50,342 bases of DNA from Deltaproteobacteria bacterium (lineage in GTDB: Bacteria > Desulfobacterota > Syntrophia > Syntrophales > JAAYKM01), in NCBI GenBank assembly GCA_012522415.1, contig JAAYKM010000044.1:1-50342 (forward strand). The letters are read 5' to 3'. Below, in pieces: positions 1 to 8,793 of the stretch. The stretch's first letter is position 1; each line of letters begins with the position of its first letter. A program made the position numbers and the translations under genes. The notes beneath the pieces are model-generated. The model had not been told where the DNA came from, made no database searches, and worked only from the letters and a program-made list of their open reading frames with translations.

Positions 1-51
1 AAAAAGGTCACGTTGCCGTTTTTTACTTTCTGATTGTTTTGGTTTCATCTG

Positions 52-102
52 TGTAATTTGCAAGAAAAATAGGGGTTAAGGGTTAAAATCTTGCAAATTA
101 CA
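52..102. repeat. 14-bp perfect inverted repeat with G/T-rich loop
   Basis: The arms at 52-65 and 89-102 are exact reverse complements and flank a 23-nt loop in which GGGTTAA occurs twice in tandem. It lies in AT-rich sequence just past the end of the shortened helicase gene. Neither side has the T-run of an intrinsic terminator, so it may be an operator, a recombination scar or one end of a small element. The repeat is seen directly; its function is unknown. Confidence 0.7.
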
Positions 103-163
103 TCGCATAAAAAATGATCATTGTCAAGTAATATTAAATGGTTATGATGTTTTTCAGATACGA

Positions 164-2860
164 CTATTTAAACTTCGCATGAATAACAGCGGCCCTTGCC
201 CTGATCGGGTGGAGCTGAACACGGTAGGCTTTGGGCAAACTTTTGAGAAGACCATGGATTTTTTCTCCCCTCAGGCCAGGTATTATCGGGTCATTCATAG
301 CGGAAACCACCATGGACAGGGCGCTGATCGGTACTTTCATGGTTACCCCGTCCCGTTCCGAACCCGGCGCAAGGGCATAAGAAAGTTGAAGGGGGATCCC
401 CCCGATCTGCATCGAATCTGGAAAATTGACCTGTATATCCTCGGGCAGAAGTTCCTTGATCAGCAGATCCCGCTCCGACATTCTCAAAAAATCATCTGAA
501 CCCCGTTGGAAAATTAGTTTCCGCAGTGCATGAACACTCGTCGTTCCCGAGGTTCGGCGGCGATAAAATGCGATTTGCCCGTCTCTGCTGATCAGCAGGT
601 TTCTTTTCCGGATTTTTTCCTCATAGCGCCTGATGCGTGCGATCAGTCTTTGGTTGTGAACAAGAAAAGGCATCTTTCGGGAAACATCCCCGTCAACGAG
701 TGCCTCGAGAAACACCGACTCCGATACATCCGGATCTATGTTCCCGTATGCAACGCGTCTTCGGGGAACGATGACCAAACCGAAGAGGCTAACCTGCATG
801 TAGGCCCTGACTTCCCCCTTTTCAGCGTCCCAGTGAGGATCCGTGTAAGTGCGTTTGCACAGATGGTCACCGAGTTTCTCCAGCCATTCTACCTTGATAT
901 TCGCAACGGTTCTGGCGTATGGCTTCGATGTTTCAACATATTCTGCTGCCACAATCCATCTGCCGCTTTTCGAAAAAAGGCCTGAGCCGGGAAAAATGAA
1001 AACGTTCCTGTTCCTGGCCGCCAGAAACAATTTGTTTTCTTTTTTCTGTGCAATATTCGAAAGATAGCCCGATACAATCGATTTATGGATTGCTTCGTAG
1101 GGTGGATCGTCCGGGGTCAGCTCAGAAAACGCGGCTGTTTCCAAAGAAGTTTGGGCCGAAGAAGAGTCCAGGGCCAATCGGTACTCCCGATGCTGTTGCA
1201 GGATGGTGACGATCTGATGATAAATGTCCCGCCATTCCCGCATCCTGTGATAGGATAAAAAGAACTCCCGACAGAAGACCCTCATTTTCTTTTCAGACCG
1301 GCGGGTTTCCCATGCCTCCCTGTAAAGCCGCCATATATCGAGCATAGTCAGAAAATCCGACTGCGTATTTTTCAGGCGGCCATGTATTTCATCCGCCGAT
1401 TTTTCCTTTTCCGCAGGCCTTTCGCGGGGGTCCCGAATGCTCAGGGCCGAGGCAATGACAATGACCTCATGAAGGCATTTTTCGCGGCGTCCCTCAATGA
1501 TCATCCGCGACACACGGGGATCGATGGGCAGAAGCGCCATCAACCGTCCATAATCGGTTAATTTGCAGTGAAAAGCCCCCTTCGTCGTTTTTCCTCGGGT
1601 CCACTCGATGGCCCCCAGTTCGTGGAGCAAATTGAACCCGTCCCGAATGGCTTTTTCAGCAGGCCTGTCAATAAACGGAAATATCTGGATTTTCGGCAGA
1701 TTCAGCGACAACATCTGGAGGATGACGCCCGCCAGGTTTGAACGGAGTATTTCCGGTGTGTTGAATTTTGGGCGCCTATGGTAATCGTCTTCATCGTAAA
1801 GTCTTACGCAGACACCATTTTGAATCCGTCCGCAGCGGCCTGCCCGCTGGTTTGCACTGCTTTGGGAAATGGGAAGGATGGGTAAACTGGTGGTTCCAGT
1901 TCCGGGATTGAAACAGAGTATTCTGGCCAAACCGGTGTCGATGACAAAACGGATGCCGGGTATGGTCAAAGACGTTTCCGCAACGTTTGTCGCCACAATG
2001 ACTTTTCTTTTCGTTCCCTGAAAGACTTTTTTCTGGTCTGACCAGGGCAGGCGGGCGTAAAGATGCAAAATTCGTACGTCTGTGTCATTTTTCCCCTTCA
2101 GCATTTCACAGCAGTCACGGATATCCTGTTCAGTGGGCATGAAAACAAGGACGTCACCGACGGTTTCTTCCATCAGAAGCTCCTCGATCGCATCAACGGC
2201 TGTGTCAATATAATTTAAATCACCCTTCTCCTCCGATTCGTGGTCAGGGGGCCGGTAACGCACTTCGACCGGATACATTCGTTCCGATACTTCAATGACC
2301 GGGGCATGGGAAAAGGCCCGGGAAAACTTTTCGCTATCGAGGGTGGCCGAGGTGATGATGAGTTTCAGATCTTTTCTTCGCTTCAGGAGGTCAACCAGGA
2401 TTCCCAGAATAAAGTCGATATTGAGACTCCGTTCATGCGCTTCATCAATGATAATTGTGTCGTATTGCCGGAGTTGTGGATCATGTTGCGTTTCGGCCAG
2501 GAGGATACCGTCGGTCATGATCTTAATGATTGATCGACGGCTGATTTTTTCCTCGAATCTAATTTTGTAACCTACAGTCCCTCCCACGGTTTCCCCAAGT
2601 TCTTCCGCGATGCGATGGGCGATGGTGACCGCGGCAATACGTCTTGGCTGGGTGCAAGCGATTTTCCCTTTTTTCCCCCGTCCCGCTTCGAGGCACATTT
2701 TGGGTATCTGCGTGGATTTGCCTGAACCGGTGGCACCACAGATGATGATCACCTGATTTTTGAGGATGGCCAGTTGAATGGCCTTTTTTTCCCGGAGAAT
2801 CGGTAGCGCTGGCGGATAGCGTATGTTGACCCGGTGGTGGAGTGAAGCGTTGTTTCGCAT
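164..2860 (-). CDS. hrpA: HrpA-type DEAH-box ATP-dependent RNA helicase, C-terminally short
   Basis: This is a cytoplasmic DEAH-box RNA helicase. Residues ~40-50 carry the Walker A motif GATGSGKST, the DEAH motif lies in IIIDEAHERS (~135), SAT follows (~170), and helicase motif VI is QRAGRCGR (~345). An HA2/OB-fold region and the start of the HrpA-type C-terminal domain (DUF3418) follow. The protein has 898 residues, while E. coli HrpA has about 1300. The sequence matches the family up to a GLRGEKIHGLLKSLPK-like segment and stops soon after, so roughly 370 residues expected from the family are missing. The DNA beyond the stop is AT-rich and non-coding. No clear Shine-Dalgarno precedes the ATG. 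The patatin gene lies 24 nt upstream on the same strand and may be co-transcribed. The family call is firm; whether the short form is functional is not known. Confidence 0.88.
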   Translation of the reverse strand: MRNNASLHHRVNIRYPPALPILREKKAIQLAILKNQVIIICGATGSGKSTQIPKMCLEAGRGKKGKIACTQPRRIAAVTIAHRIAEELGETVGGTVGYKIRFEEKISRRSIIKIMTDGILLAETQHDPQLRQYDTIIIDEAHERSLNIDFILGILVDLLKRRKDLKLIITSATLDSEKFSRAFSHAPVIEVSERMYPVEVRYRPPDHESEEKGDLNYIDTAVDAIEELLMEETVGDVLVFMPTEQDIRDCCEMLKGKNDTDVRILHLYARLPWSDQKKVFQGTKRKVIVATNVAETSLTIPGIRFVIDTGLARILCFNPGTGTTSLPILPISQSSANQRAGRCGRIQNGVCVRLYDEDDYHRRPKFNTPEILRSNLAGVILQMLSLNLPKIQIFPFIDRPAEKAIRDGFNLLHELGAIEWTRGKTTKGAFHCKLTDYGRLMALLPIDPRVSRMIIEGRREKCLHEVIVIASALSIRDPRERPAEKEKSADEIHGRLKNTQSDFLTMLDIWRLYREAWETRRSEKKMRVFCREFFLSYHRMREWRDIYHQIVTILQQHREYRLALDSSSAQTSLETAAFSELTPDDPPYEAIHKSIVSGYLSNIAQKKENKLFLAARNRNVFIFPGSGLFSKSGRWIVAAEYVETSKPYARTVANIKVEWLEKLGDHLCKRTYTDPHWDAEKGEVRAYMQVSLFGLVIVPRRRVAYGNIDPDVSESVFLEALVDGDVSRKMPFLVHNQRLIARIRRYEEKIRKRNLLISRDGQIAFYRRRTSGTTSVHALRKLIFQRGSDDFLRMSERDLLIKELLPEDIQVNFPDSMQIGGIPLQLSYALAPGSERDGVTMKVPISALSMVVSAMNDPIIPGLRGEKIHGLLKSLPKAYRVQLHPIRARAAVIHAKFK

Positions 2861-2884
2861 AGTTAAACCGTTTTTCCGATGGGT

Positions 2885-3838
2885 TTATCCTATTTGGCCA
2901 AGTTGCTCCAGAATGGAGGGGATGAGAGAGTTCGTCGACTCCCATCCGGCCTCGATGGCTTCCCTGGCCTTGTGAAATTCCAGCAGCCCAATCGCGGATA
3001 AGCGGGGTGAAATCAGGATGTCGGGACGGTCTTCGAGCAATCTCTGCCGTGTGATCCGGTCCTGCATGATATAGATGGCGTTAGCCATGACCTCGATCAT
3101 GTTTGGTGTTTTTTCTGTTTTCTCATCGGGGCGTTCAAAGCGCTTTATGAATGAAAGGTTGTTTCTGAGGAAGTCGGAGTGGAGGACATCGAACAATTTG
3201 TCATGCAGGCCGTTGTTGATCCGACTGTTTTTCCTTGAAAAATTCTTCCCCAGAATATCATCGTTTAAATTCACGGCGATCACCAGATCCGCCTCCATGG
3301 CGCGACACAACGAAACCGGTACGGGATTTACCAATCCCCCGTCGATGAGCCACTGTTGTCCTCTTTCAAATGGTGTAAAAAGACCCGGCAGGGAAAAGCT
3401 GGCCCGCATGGCATCCAGAAGCGGACCTTTGCGAAAACAGATTTCCTCTCCCGAGAGCAGATCCACGGCAACGGCACCATAGGGTAAGGGGAGATTTTCG
3501 ATCATTTTGTCGGAAATTATTTCCCGAAAAAAATTCGTTATGTTGTCGCCTTCGAGAAGACCCCGGCGTGACAGACTTACATCCATGAATTTAAGAAAAT
3601 CTATCCATGAAAATTCCCGGGCGAAATCTTCGAGAGCGTCGAGGATACCGGCGGCATAGGCTCCGCCGACAACAGCGCCCATCGAGGAACCGCAGACCAG
3701 GTGGATGGGAATCCCTGCATCCAGCAGACATTGGATCACGCCGATATGTGACCATCCCCTCGCTGAACCGCTGCCGAGAGCCAGACCGATTCTCTTTTCC
3801 TTTTTCCCGTGGTCAATATGATGTTGAAGATTATCCAT
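2885..3838 (-). CDS. Patatin-like phospholipase (RssA/YlbK type)
   Basis: This is a probable serine acyl hydrolase acting on membrane phospholipids. Near the N-terminus it has the oxyanion-hole segment GSGSARG (~22-28), then the nucleophile elbow GSSMG (GxSxG, ~50). The dyad Asp is in DGG, within LIDGGLVNPVPV (~165). The 317-residue length suits RssA-like single-domain patatins. No signal peptide is visible, so a cytoplasmic or membrane-associated location is inferred. The ATG at 3838 has only a weak, distant purine stretch upstream. It is divergent from the GH57-GT5 gene and precedes the helicase on the same strand. The physiological substrate cannot be read from sequence. Confidence 0.88.
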   Translation of the reverse strand: MDNLQHHIDHGKKEKRIGLALGSGSARGWSHIGVIQCLLDAGIPIHLVCGSSMGAVVGGAYAAGILDALEDFAREFSWIDFLKFMDVSLSRRGLLEGDNITNFFREIISDKMIENLPLPYGAVAVDLLSGEEICFRKGPLLDAMRASFSLPGLFTPFERGQQWLIDGGLVNPVPVSLCRAMEADLVIAVNLNDDILGKNFSRKNSRINNGLHDKLFDVLHSDFLRNNLSFIKRFERPDEKTEKTPNMIEVMANAIYIMQDRITRQRLLEDRPDILISPRLSAIGLLEFHKAREAIEAGWESTNSLIPSILEQLGQIG

Positions 3839-3891
3839 AATGTGTCTAATATACCTCTACTACCACAACATGAGGGTTTGTTTCCATGGGC

Positions 3892-3907
3892 ATCGTTTTA
3901 TAACGAT
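3892..3907. promoter_or_regulatory. Inverted repeat ATCGTT-TTAT-AACGAT, possible operator
   Basis: A perfect 6-bp inverted repeat with a 4-nt centre lies in the divergent region between the phospholipase and the GH57-GT5 fusion. It overlaps TATAAC, which could be a -10 element for the rightward gene, although no good -35 is correctly spaced. An operator role is only inferred. Confidence 0.25.
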
Positions 3908-3979
3908 ATTTTCTTGTGTTTTCCAGTCCATGAACACGTTGTCCCTTCATCATTAACTTTTCCGCGGGTCAGAGGATTT

Positions 3980-6682
3980 ATGCCGATATTAACCCTTTAC
4001 TTTCAGCTTCATCAGCCGATGCGCCTTCACCCGGACCGGGATCGTTTCCTCTGGGAGGAAATGAACCGCAATGTTTTTCTCAAGGTTTCAGAAAAATGCT
4101 ACATGCCAGCCTTGTCCATGTTCGACGAGCTCATCAGGAATTATCCGTCATTCAAGATCACCCTCAGCATGTCCGGCACGTTTTTGGAACAGGCTGAAAA
4201 ATACAAGCCCGACGTCATCAAAGCCCTGAAAACTCTGATCGAAACGGGAGAAAAGCATCGTCAAGTCGAGTATCTTGAAGAGACCTACTATCACTCATTG
4301 AGCAGTCTGTTCGAGGACCCGCGCAAGAAGGAATTTCGTGATCAGGTCAGTCTGCATCGTGACAAAATGCGCAGGTTGTTCGGTATCTTTCCGACATCGT
4401 TTCGGAATACAGAACTCATGTTCAACAATCAAATCGCCGAGGTGGTGGCGGATATGGGCTATATGGCCATGCTCTGCGAAAAAAGAAACGATATGTACAC
4501 CCTGGGAAACCACCCCATTTCTCCCAATGCGGTTTTCCGGGCGAAAGGCACGGACATCCTGGTGCTCCCCCGAAATCGTGATTTGAGCGACGATATCGCT
4601 TTCCGTTTTCCCCAGATGCCGATCAGTCCGGATCAGTATGCGGAATACATCGCCCAGGTTGACGGCGAGGCGGTCATCCTCGGTTACGATTTTGAACACA
4701 TCGGCGAACATATCTGGAAGGAGCGGGGAATATTTGAATTCTGGCGCAACCTGCCAGAGGCGCTGATGAGAAAGCCAAGCATTGTTTTACAAAACCCGTC
4801 GGAAATCGCCGAGTCCTTTCAAAACAACGTCGACTGTCCGGTTATCGACATTCACGCCCTTTCGACATCATCATGGGCGGACGCGGGAAGGGATACCTTC
4901 GGCTGGCTCGGCAACCCGACGCAGTACAGCTTGTTCCGGGACATCGAAATAATGGAAAGGGATGTCAAAAAAGCGGGCGGCGATCATTTGGAAAAATGGC
5001 GCTACCTGACCACATCCGATCATGTCTATTTCCTGCATGAACATATAGGTGAGGATCACGCCGTTCACTCCTATTTCAATCCATACGGCGGTTCCATCGC
5101 TCAGCCCACACATGTCCTGACCCGTAAAATTGATGACCTCGAAAATTCAATACGGCGTTATGAAATACTCAAAAGGGCGGAAAGAACGGCGGTCCTTTTG
5201 ATTACTCCGGAGACGGGAAAGCTTCCGGAAGATATGGGCGAACTGGCCCGGTATATTTCCGGAAAAAGCGGCGGGCAGGGAGAAGTGGTGTCGGCCTTGT
5301 GTGAAGGTTTGACGGATAGAGGCATCGACGTACATATCGCCACGCTCAATTTAAAGAAAAGATTTCAGAAAGAGTCGCAGGTTGATGAAAAAGAATGGAG
5401 GGAGATCCGCTACAAGATGGATTCGAAAAACATTCATCTTGTCAGTTCTTCCACCTTCGCGGACCATTTGAGCGCCTATTCCGGCGACCCGCTGTTGACG
5501 GCCGCTGAGTTTCAGGGGGCGGTCATTCAGCACGTTATCAAAAATGTTCGGGCACGCCACAAGGGAAACATGATCATGCACAGTCATGACTGGATGGCGG
5601 GGGGGATGATTTCCGCTTACGCCAAGGCCGCGGGTATTCCATTGCTTCATACTGTACACAATGATTTCACCGCTCTTATCCCCCTTGACACCTACACGGG
5701 GATCGCTGTGGAGGAATTGTCCGAAAATCTATATTTCGGCTTCATGGACGGGAGGCGCTGTGTCGATTGCCAGGCTACGGCCATCAAAAATTCGACGTTG
5801 ATCAATTTTGTTGGTGAGCGGTTTCTTCGCGAGGTCGTGGAAGGCTATTTCATGGACCGCAACATCATTCCATGGAGCGTTCGCAACGAGGTCAAGGCCA
5901 AATATTACAGTGATTCAGCCAGGTACATTATCAATGCACCGGCCTCCGCTATGTATCCGGAGAATTGCGAATACCTCATTCAAAAATACGATCCGGACAA
6001 TTTTTATGAAGCCAAGCAAGCCAATCTCGTGGAATTTCAACGAAGAACGGGCCTGAGCGTGGATCCAAACGCGATTCTCTTTTTTTGGCCTTCACGGCTT
6101 GATCCGACGCAAAAGGGCGTCCAGCTTCTCGAAGAGATAGCCGGACCCTTTGTTGACACATTTCCTGATACGCAGATTGCCGTTGTCGCGGACGGTGTCG
6201 GAAGTGATCGGACTCATGTGGATATCATGGGACGAATCGCCTATTCCTCGAAAGGGCGAATCGCCTACCATCCTTTCAGCGACAGTCTTTCCATGTTGGG
6301 GTTTGCCGCGGCAAGTGATGTGTTCGGCGCATCGTTGTATGAGCCCTGCGGCCAGATCGATCAGGTTGGCAACCTCTTCGGCGCCACGGCCACGAACAGG
6401 GACACGGGCGGGTATCATGACAAGATAAGGGAATTGCTCCTGAAAATCGACGGGGCCCCCGTTGATGTGGGAAACGGTTTTTTGTTTCGGGATTATGATG
6501 CGGGCGGTCTTTGGTATGGTATGCAGAAAAGCGTTCATTTTCACCGAAAACCGCTTGCTGTTCGGAACGAGCAAATTGAAAGGATTATGCGGGAAGCCAG
6601 GGAGCGTTACGATCTGAATAACATGATCGCGGAATACCTGCGTCTTTATGAAAAGCTCAACGCCGGTCGTCCGTTGGCATGA
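3980..6682 (+). CDS. Fused GH57 glucanase/branching-type domain and GT5 glycogen synthase
   Basis: This is a bifunctional cytoplasmic alpha-glucan enzyme of 900 residues. Residues 1-~395 form a GH57 domain that opens with the typical LTLYFQLHQP. The probable catalytic nucleophile is Glu145 in RNTELMF and the acid is Asp237 in GYDFEHIGEH. Residues ~403-900 form a GT5 starch/glycogen synthase with MHSHDWMAGG (~534), the basic PSRLDPTQKG segment (~705) and the GT-B motif LYEPCGQIDQVG with Glu788. The ATG at 3980 is preferred to an upstream in-frame start at 3809 because AGAGGA lies just before it and the family begins here. The upstream 57 codons overlap the divergent gene. GH57 members include amylases and branching enzymes, so the exact N-terminal activity is open. 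Elongation of glycogen by the C-terminal half is well supported. Confidence 0.92.
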   Translation: MPILTLYFQLHQPMRLHPDRDRFLWEEMNRNVFLKVSEKCYMPALSMFDELIRNYPSFKITLSMSGTFLEQAEKYKPDVIKALKTLIETGEKHRQVEYLEETYYHSLSSLFEDPRKKEFRDQVSLHRDKMRRLFGIFPTSFRNTELMFNNQIAEVVADMGYMAMLCEKRNDMYTLGNHPISPNAVFRAKGTDILVLPRNRDLSDDIAFRFPQMPISPDQYAEYIAQVDGEAVILGYDFEHIGEHIWKERGIFEFWRNLPEALMRKPSIVLQNPSEIAESFQNNVDCPVIDIHALSTSSWADAGRDTFGWLGNPTQYSLFRDIEIMERDVKKAGGDHLEKWRYLTTSDHVYFLHEHIGEDHAVHSYFNPYGGSIAQPTHVLTRKIDDLENSIRRYEILKRAERTAVLLITPETGKLPEDMGELARYISGKSGGQGEVVSALCEGLTDRGIDVHIATLNLKKRFQKESQVDEKEWREIRYKMDSKNIHLVSSSTFADHLSAYSGDPLLTAAEFQGAVIQHVIKNVRARHKGNMIMHSHDWMAGGMISAYAKAAGIPLLHTVHNDFTALIPLDTYTGIAVEELSENLYFGFMDGRRCVDCQATAIKNSTLINFVGERFLREVVEGYFMDRNIIPWSVRNEVKAKYYSDSARYIINAPASAMYPENCEYLIQKYDPDNFYEAKQANLVEFQRRTGLSVDPNAILFFWPSRLDPTQKGVQLLEEIAGPFVDTFPDTQIAVVADGVGSDRTHVDIMGRIAYSSKGRIAYHPFSDSLSMLGFAAASDVFGASLYEPCGQIDQVGNLFGATATNRDTGGYHDKIRELLLKIDGAPVDVGNGFLFRDYDAGGLWYGMQKSVHFHRKPLAVRNEQIERIMREARERYDLNNMIAEYLRLYEKLNAGRPLA

Positions 6683-6800
6683 TCATAAACGGTGTACACG
6701 GTGATCTCGACGACCTCTTCAATTTCATGAAGTCGCTTTTCCCGGGCAACGCCTGGAAATTGCATTAACCGTTCTACAGTACAAGAAGAGCAGATTTTCC

Positions 6801-6829
6801 TTGAAAACGGATTACGAATCGATTAAACC
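6801..6829 (+). promoter_or_regulatory. Probable sigma70 promoter of tRNA-Leu
   Basis: TTGAAA at 6801-6806 is followed after 17 nt by TAAACC at 6824-6829. The predicted start is about 10 nt before the tRNA. The -35 is good and the -10 is poor (3 of 6), so confidence is modest. Confidence 0.35.
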
Positions 6830-6846
6830 ATTTTTTGCTTTTGGTT

Positions 6847-6934
6847 GCCTGGGTGGCGGAACGGGTAGACGCAAGGGACTTAAAATCCCTCGGCTTTCGT
6901 AGTCGTGAGAGTTCGATTCTCTCCCTAGGCACCA
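6847..6934 (+). tRNA. tRNA-Leu (anticodon UAA)
   Basis: The acceptor arm GCCTGGG pairs with CCTAGGC through six Watson-Crick pairs and one G-T. A73 and an encoded CCA end the gene at 6934. The anticodon stem AGGGA/TCCCT holds the loop CTTAAAA with anticodon TAA at 6881-6883. The T-loop GTTCGATTC is canonical. The 88-nt length and long variable arm fit class II tRNA-Leu, which reads UUA and UUG. Confidence 0.97.
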
Positions 6935-6953
6935 TTTTTCAATGAGATAATGT

Positions 6954-6981
6954 TTGCATATACAAAAACATGGTTTATAAT
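6954..6981 (+). promoter_or_regulatory. Strong sigma70-type promoter of the TolC-like gene
   Basis: TTGCAT at 6954-6959 and a perfect TATAAT at 6976-6981 are separated by 16 nt. The predicted start near 6988 gives a leader of about 180 nt before the chosen start codon. Confidence 0.6.
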
Positions 6982-6997
6982 ACATCGTTAAATACAT

Positions 6998-7016
6998 CTT
7001 ACACGTTCGTTGTAAG
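6998..7016. promoter_or_regulatory. Inverted repeat CTTACA-N7-TGTAAG at the start of the tolC leader
   Basis: Perfect 6-bp arms at 6998-7003 and 7011-7016 lie about 10-29 nt after the predicted transcription start. The position suits an operator or a 5' hairpin controlling the outer-membrane component. Function is inferred from location only. Confidence 0.3.
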
Positions 7017-7168
7017 TTATCCGTGACATTAAAATCTTTAGAAAGCAGGGTTCCTCATTGTCAGTTTTCATTGAGTTGCCGATTTTCAGAAGTGGGAGAG
7101 GATTGTAAATGTTTGATAACTCTGTTTTTCCACAGGTATTTTCTCAGCGAGAAAGGAGAATAAGGAAA

Positions 7169-8563
7169 ATGAGATTATTTTTGAGGTACGCCATTTCCCT
7201 TGTTGTGTTATTTCTTTTTTCTGGATTTGAACCCGTCCAAGGGGAAACGATTCAGGACGCCGTTCAGGCCATACTGAAATCGAATCCGGATATTCGTGCC
7301 GCCGCCTATAACAGGCTGGCGAGAGAGCAGGAGGTTGTGCAGGCTAAATCCAGGTTCTTTCCAACCCTGGATGCCCTCGGTCGGGCAGGATATTACAGAA
7401 AGGAGCATCCCTTCAAGGATCACGATTGGCCGAGGGAAGCGATCCTGAGTCTCAGGCAGAATGTGTTTGAAGGTGGCGCCACCTTGTCCGAAGTCCAACG
7501 CCAGCAGGCGCGGGTCAAATCGCAGGCCTACTTGCTGCAGGCCCAGTCGGAGGTCATCGGTTTACAGGCCTGCAAAGTCTATCTGAGTGTTTTGCAGCAA
7601 CAAGACCTGCTGGATCTGGCGAAAGAAAATCTCCTGATTCATGAACGAATTTACGATCAAATGAAAATGAGAAGTCAGGCCGGTATTGATCGGAGGGCCG
7701 ATCTCGAACAGGTTATGGGCCGTCTGGCCCTGGCCCAATCGAATCTGGTCGTTGCCAAGGCGAATCTTGAGGATGGGAGGACGGATTATCAGGCCGTCAT
7801 CGGCCATCTTCCGGAAGAACTGGAAAGGCCGGAATCGGTTGAAGCGGTTATTCCTCCCACCAAGGAAGAAGCGGAACAGACTGCCATCAAAAATTATCCT
7901 CTCCTGAAATCGGCACAGGCAGACCTGGAGGCGCGTCAAAAGCAGCACGAGACGGCAAAACGAGTCAATTATCCAAGCCTTGATCTCACCGTGGATTATC
8001 GATGGGCGGATGATGTTGATTCCATTCCCTACGAGGAAGATCTGACGGCCATGGCGAATGTGCGTTTCAACATTTTTAATGGCTTCAAGGACAAAGGGCG
8101 GATTGACGAAACCCGATACCTGATCAATGAAGCCGAAGAGATAAGGAACAGCACACAACGCCAACTGGTTCATTCCATTCGCCTCTCTTATGAGGCCTAT
8201 CTGGCGGCCCAGGACCGTGTCAAGAATCTCGAGGAATACGCGAAAGCCGCCGGCTTGACAGCGGAAGCATTTACGGCACAGTGGACAATCGGGCGCCGGA
8301 CGATGTTTGATGTTTTGGATACGCAGGCGGAATATATCAATGCAAAATCGGATCTCGTGACGGCAAAATACCAGAAGAGGTATGCTGAATACCGTGTTCT
8401 GAGCGGAATGGGGCTTTTGACAAAAACGATGGAGCTTGAATGGCCGGAAGAGAGCGTCGTCGAAAGAGATCAGGTCGCGGTGGTGAAGAAATCGGCTTCC
8501 GAAGAGGGGGCGGCACCGGATGAAGCATCGGCAGCAGAGGCGGAGATGGATCAGGAAGATTAA
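7169..8563 (+). CDS. tolC: TolC-family outer-membrane protein of the type I secretion locus (LapE-like)
   Basis: This is an outer-membrane/periplasmic tunnel protein for type I secretion, 464 residues from this start. Residues 1-~25 form a signal peptide (basic MRLFLR, a hydrophobic stretch, then a likely cut after VQG). Two outer-membrane efflux protein repeats rich in Ala, Gln and Glu follow, as expected for TolC coiled coils. The last ~30 residues are acidic and Ala-rich. An in-frame ATG at 7109 also has a good Shine-Dalgarno (GGGAGAGGA). I chose 7169 because it gives a normal-length signal peptide and has AAGGAG/AAGGA upstream, but the longer form is possible. It has its own promoter and a strong terminator. 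Its place beside LapG/LapD and an ABC-HlyD pair suggests it completes that exporter. Confidence 0.9.
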   Translation: MRLFLRYAISLVVLFLFSGFEPVQGETIQDAVQAILKSNPDIRAAAYNRLAREQEVVQAKSRFFPTLDALGRAGYYRKEHPFKDHDWPREAILSLRQNVFEGGATLSEVQRQQARVKSQAYLLQAQSEVIGLQACKVYLSVLQQQDLLDLAKENLLIHERIYDQMKMRSQAGIDRRADLEQVMGRLALAQSNLVVAKANLEDGRTDYQAVIGHLPEELERPESVEAVIPPTKEEAEQTAIKNYPLLKSAQADLEARQKQHETAKRVNYPSLDLTVDYRWADDVDSIPYEEDLTAMANVRFNIFNGFKDKGRIDETRYLINEAEEIRNSTQRQLVHSIRLSYEAYLAAQDRVKNLEEYAKAAGLTAEAFTAQWTIGRRTMFDVLDTQAEYINAKSDLVTAKYQKRYAEYRVLSGMGLLTKTMELEWPEESVVERDQVAVVKKSASEEGAAPDEASAAEAEMDQED

Positions 8564-8596
8564 CAACGGATCCGAAAATGAATCCACCAGACGGCA

Positions 8597-8631
8597 ATAC
8601 TCCCCGGTAAACACCGGGGAGTATTTTTTTT
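8597..8631 (+). terminator. Rho-independent terminator of the TolC-like gene
   Basis: A perfect 12-bp stem (8597-8608 with 8613-8624) with the loop AAAC is followed by seven T residues. It lies 34 nt after the stop codon and separates this gene from lapG. Confidence 0.95.
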
Positions 8632-8793
8632 ATGCTATCCGGATCACTTTCTTTATCTTCTGTCAATTATAACCCTTTAGGCACTTTCCCCATATTTACC
8701 AATTCTTCTAAAGTTTTAACAACATTTGACCGATTTGATGAATACGGAAAATTCATTATGATGACTTTCACGAGAAACTGCGACTGAAGGAAA

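Noticed and set aside
3809-3979. N-terminal extension of the GH57-GT5 fusion
   Set aside because: It has no ribosome site or homology and it overlaps the start of the divergent phospholipase gene. GH57 similarity begins at 3980.
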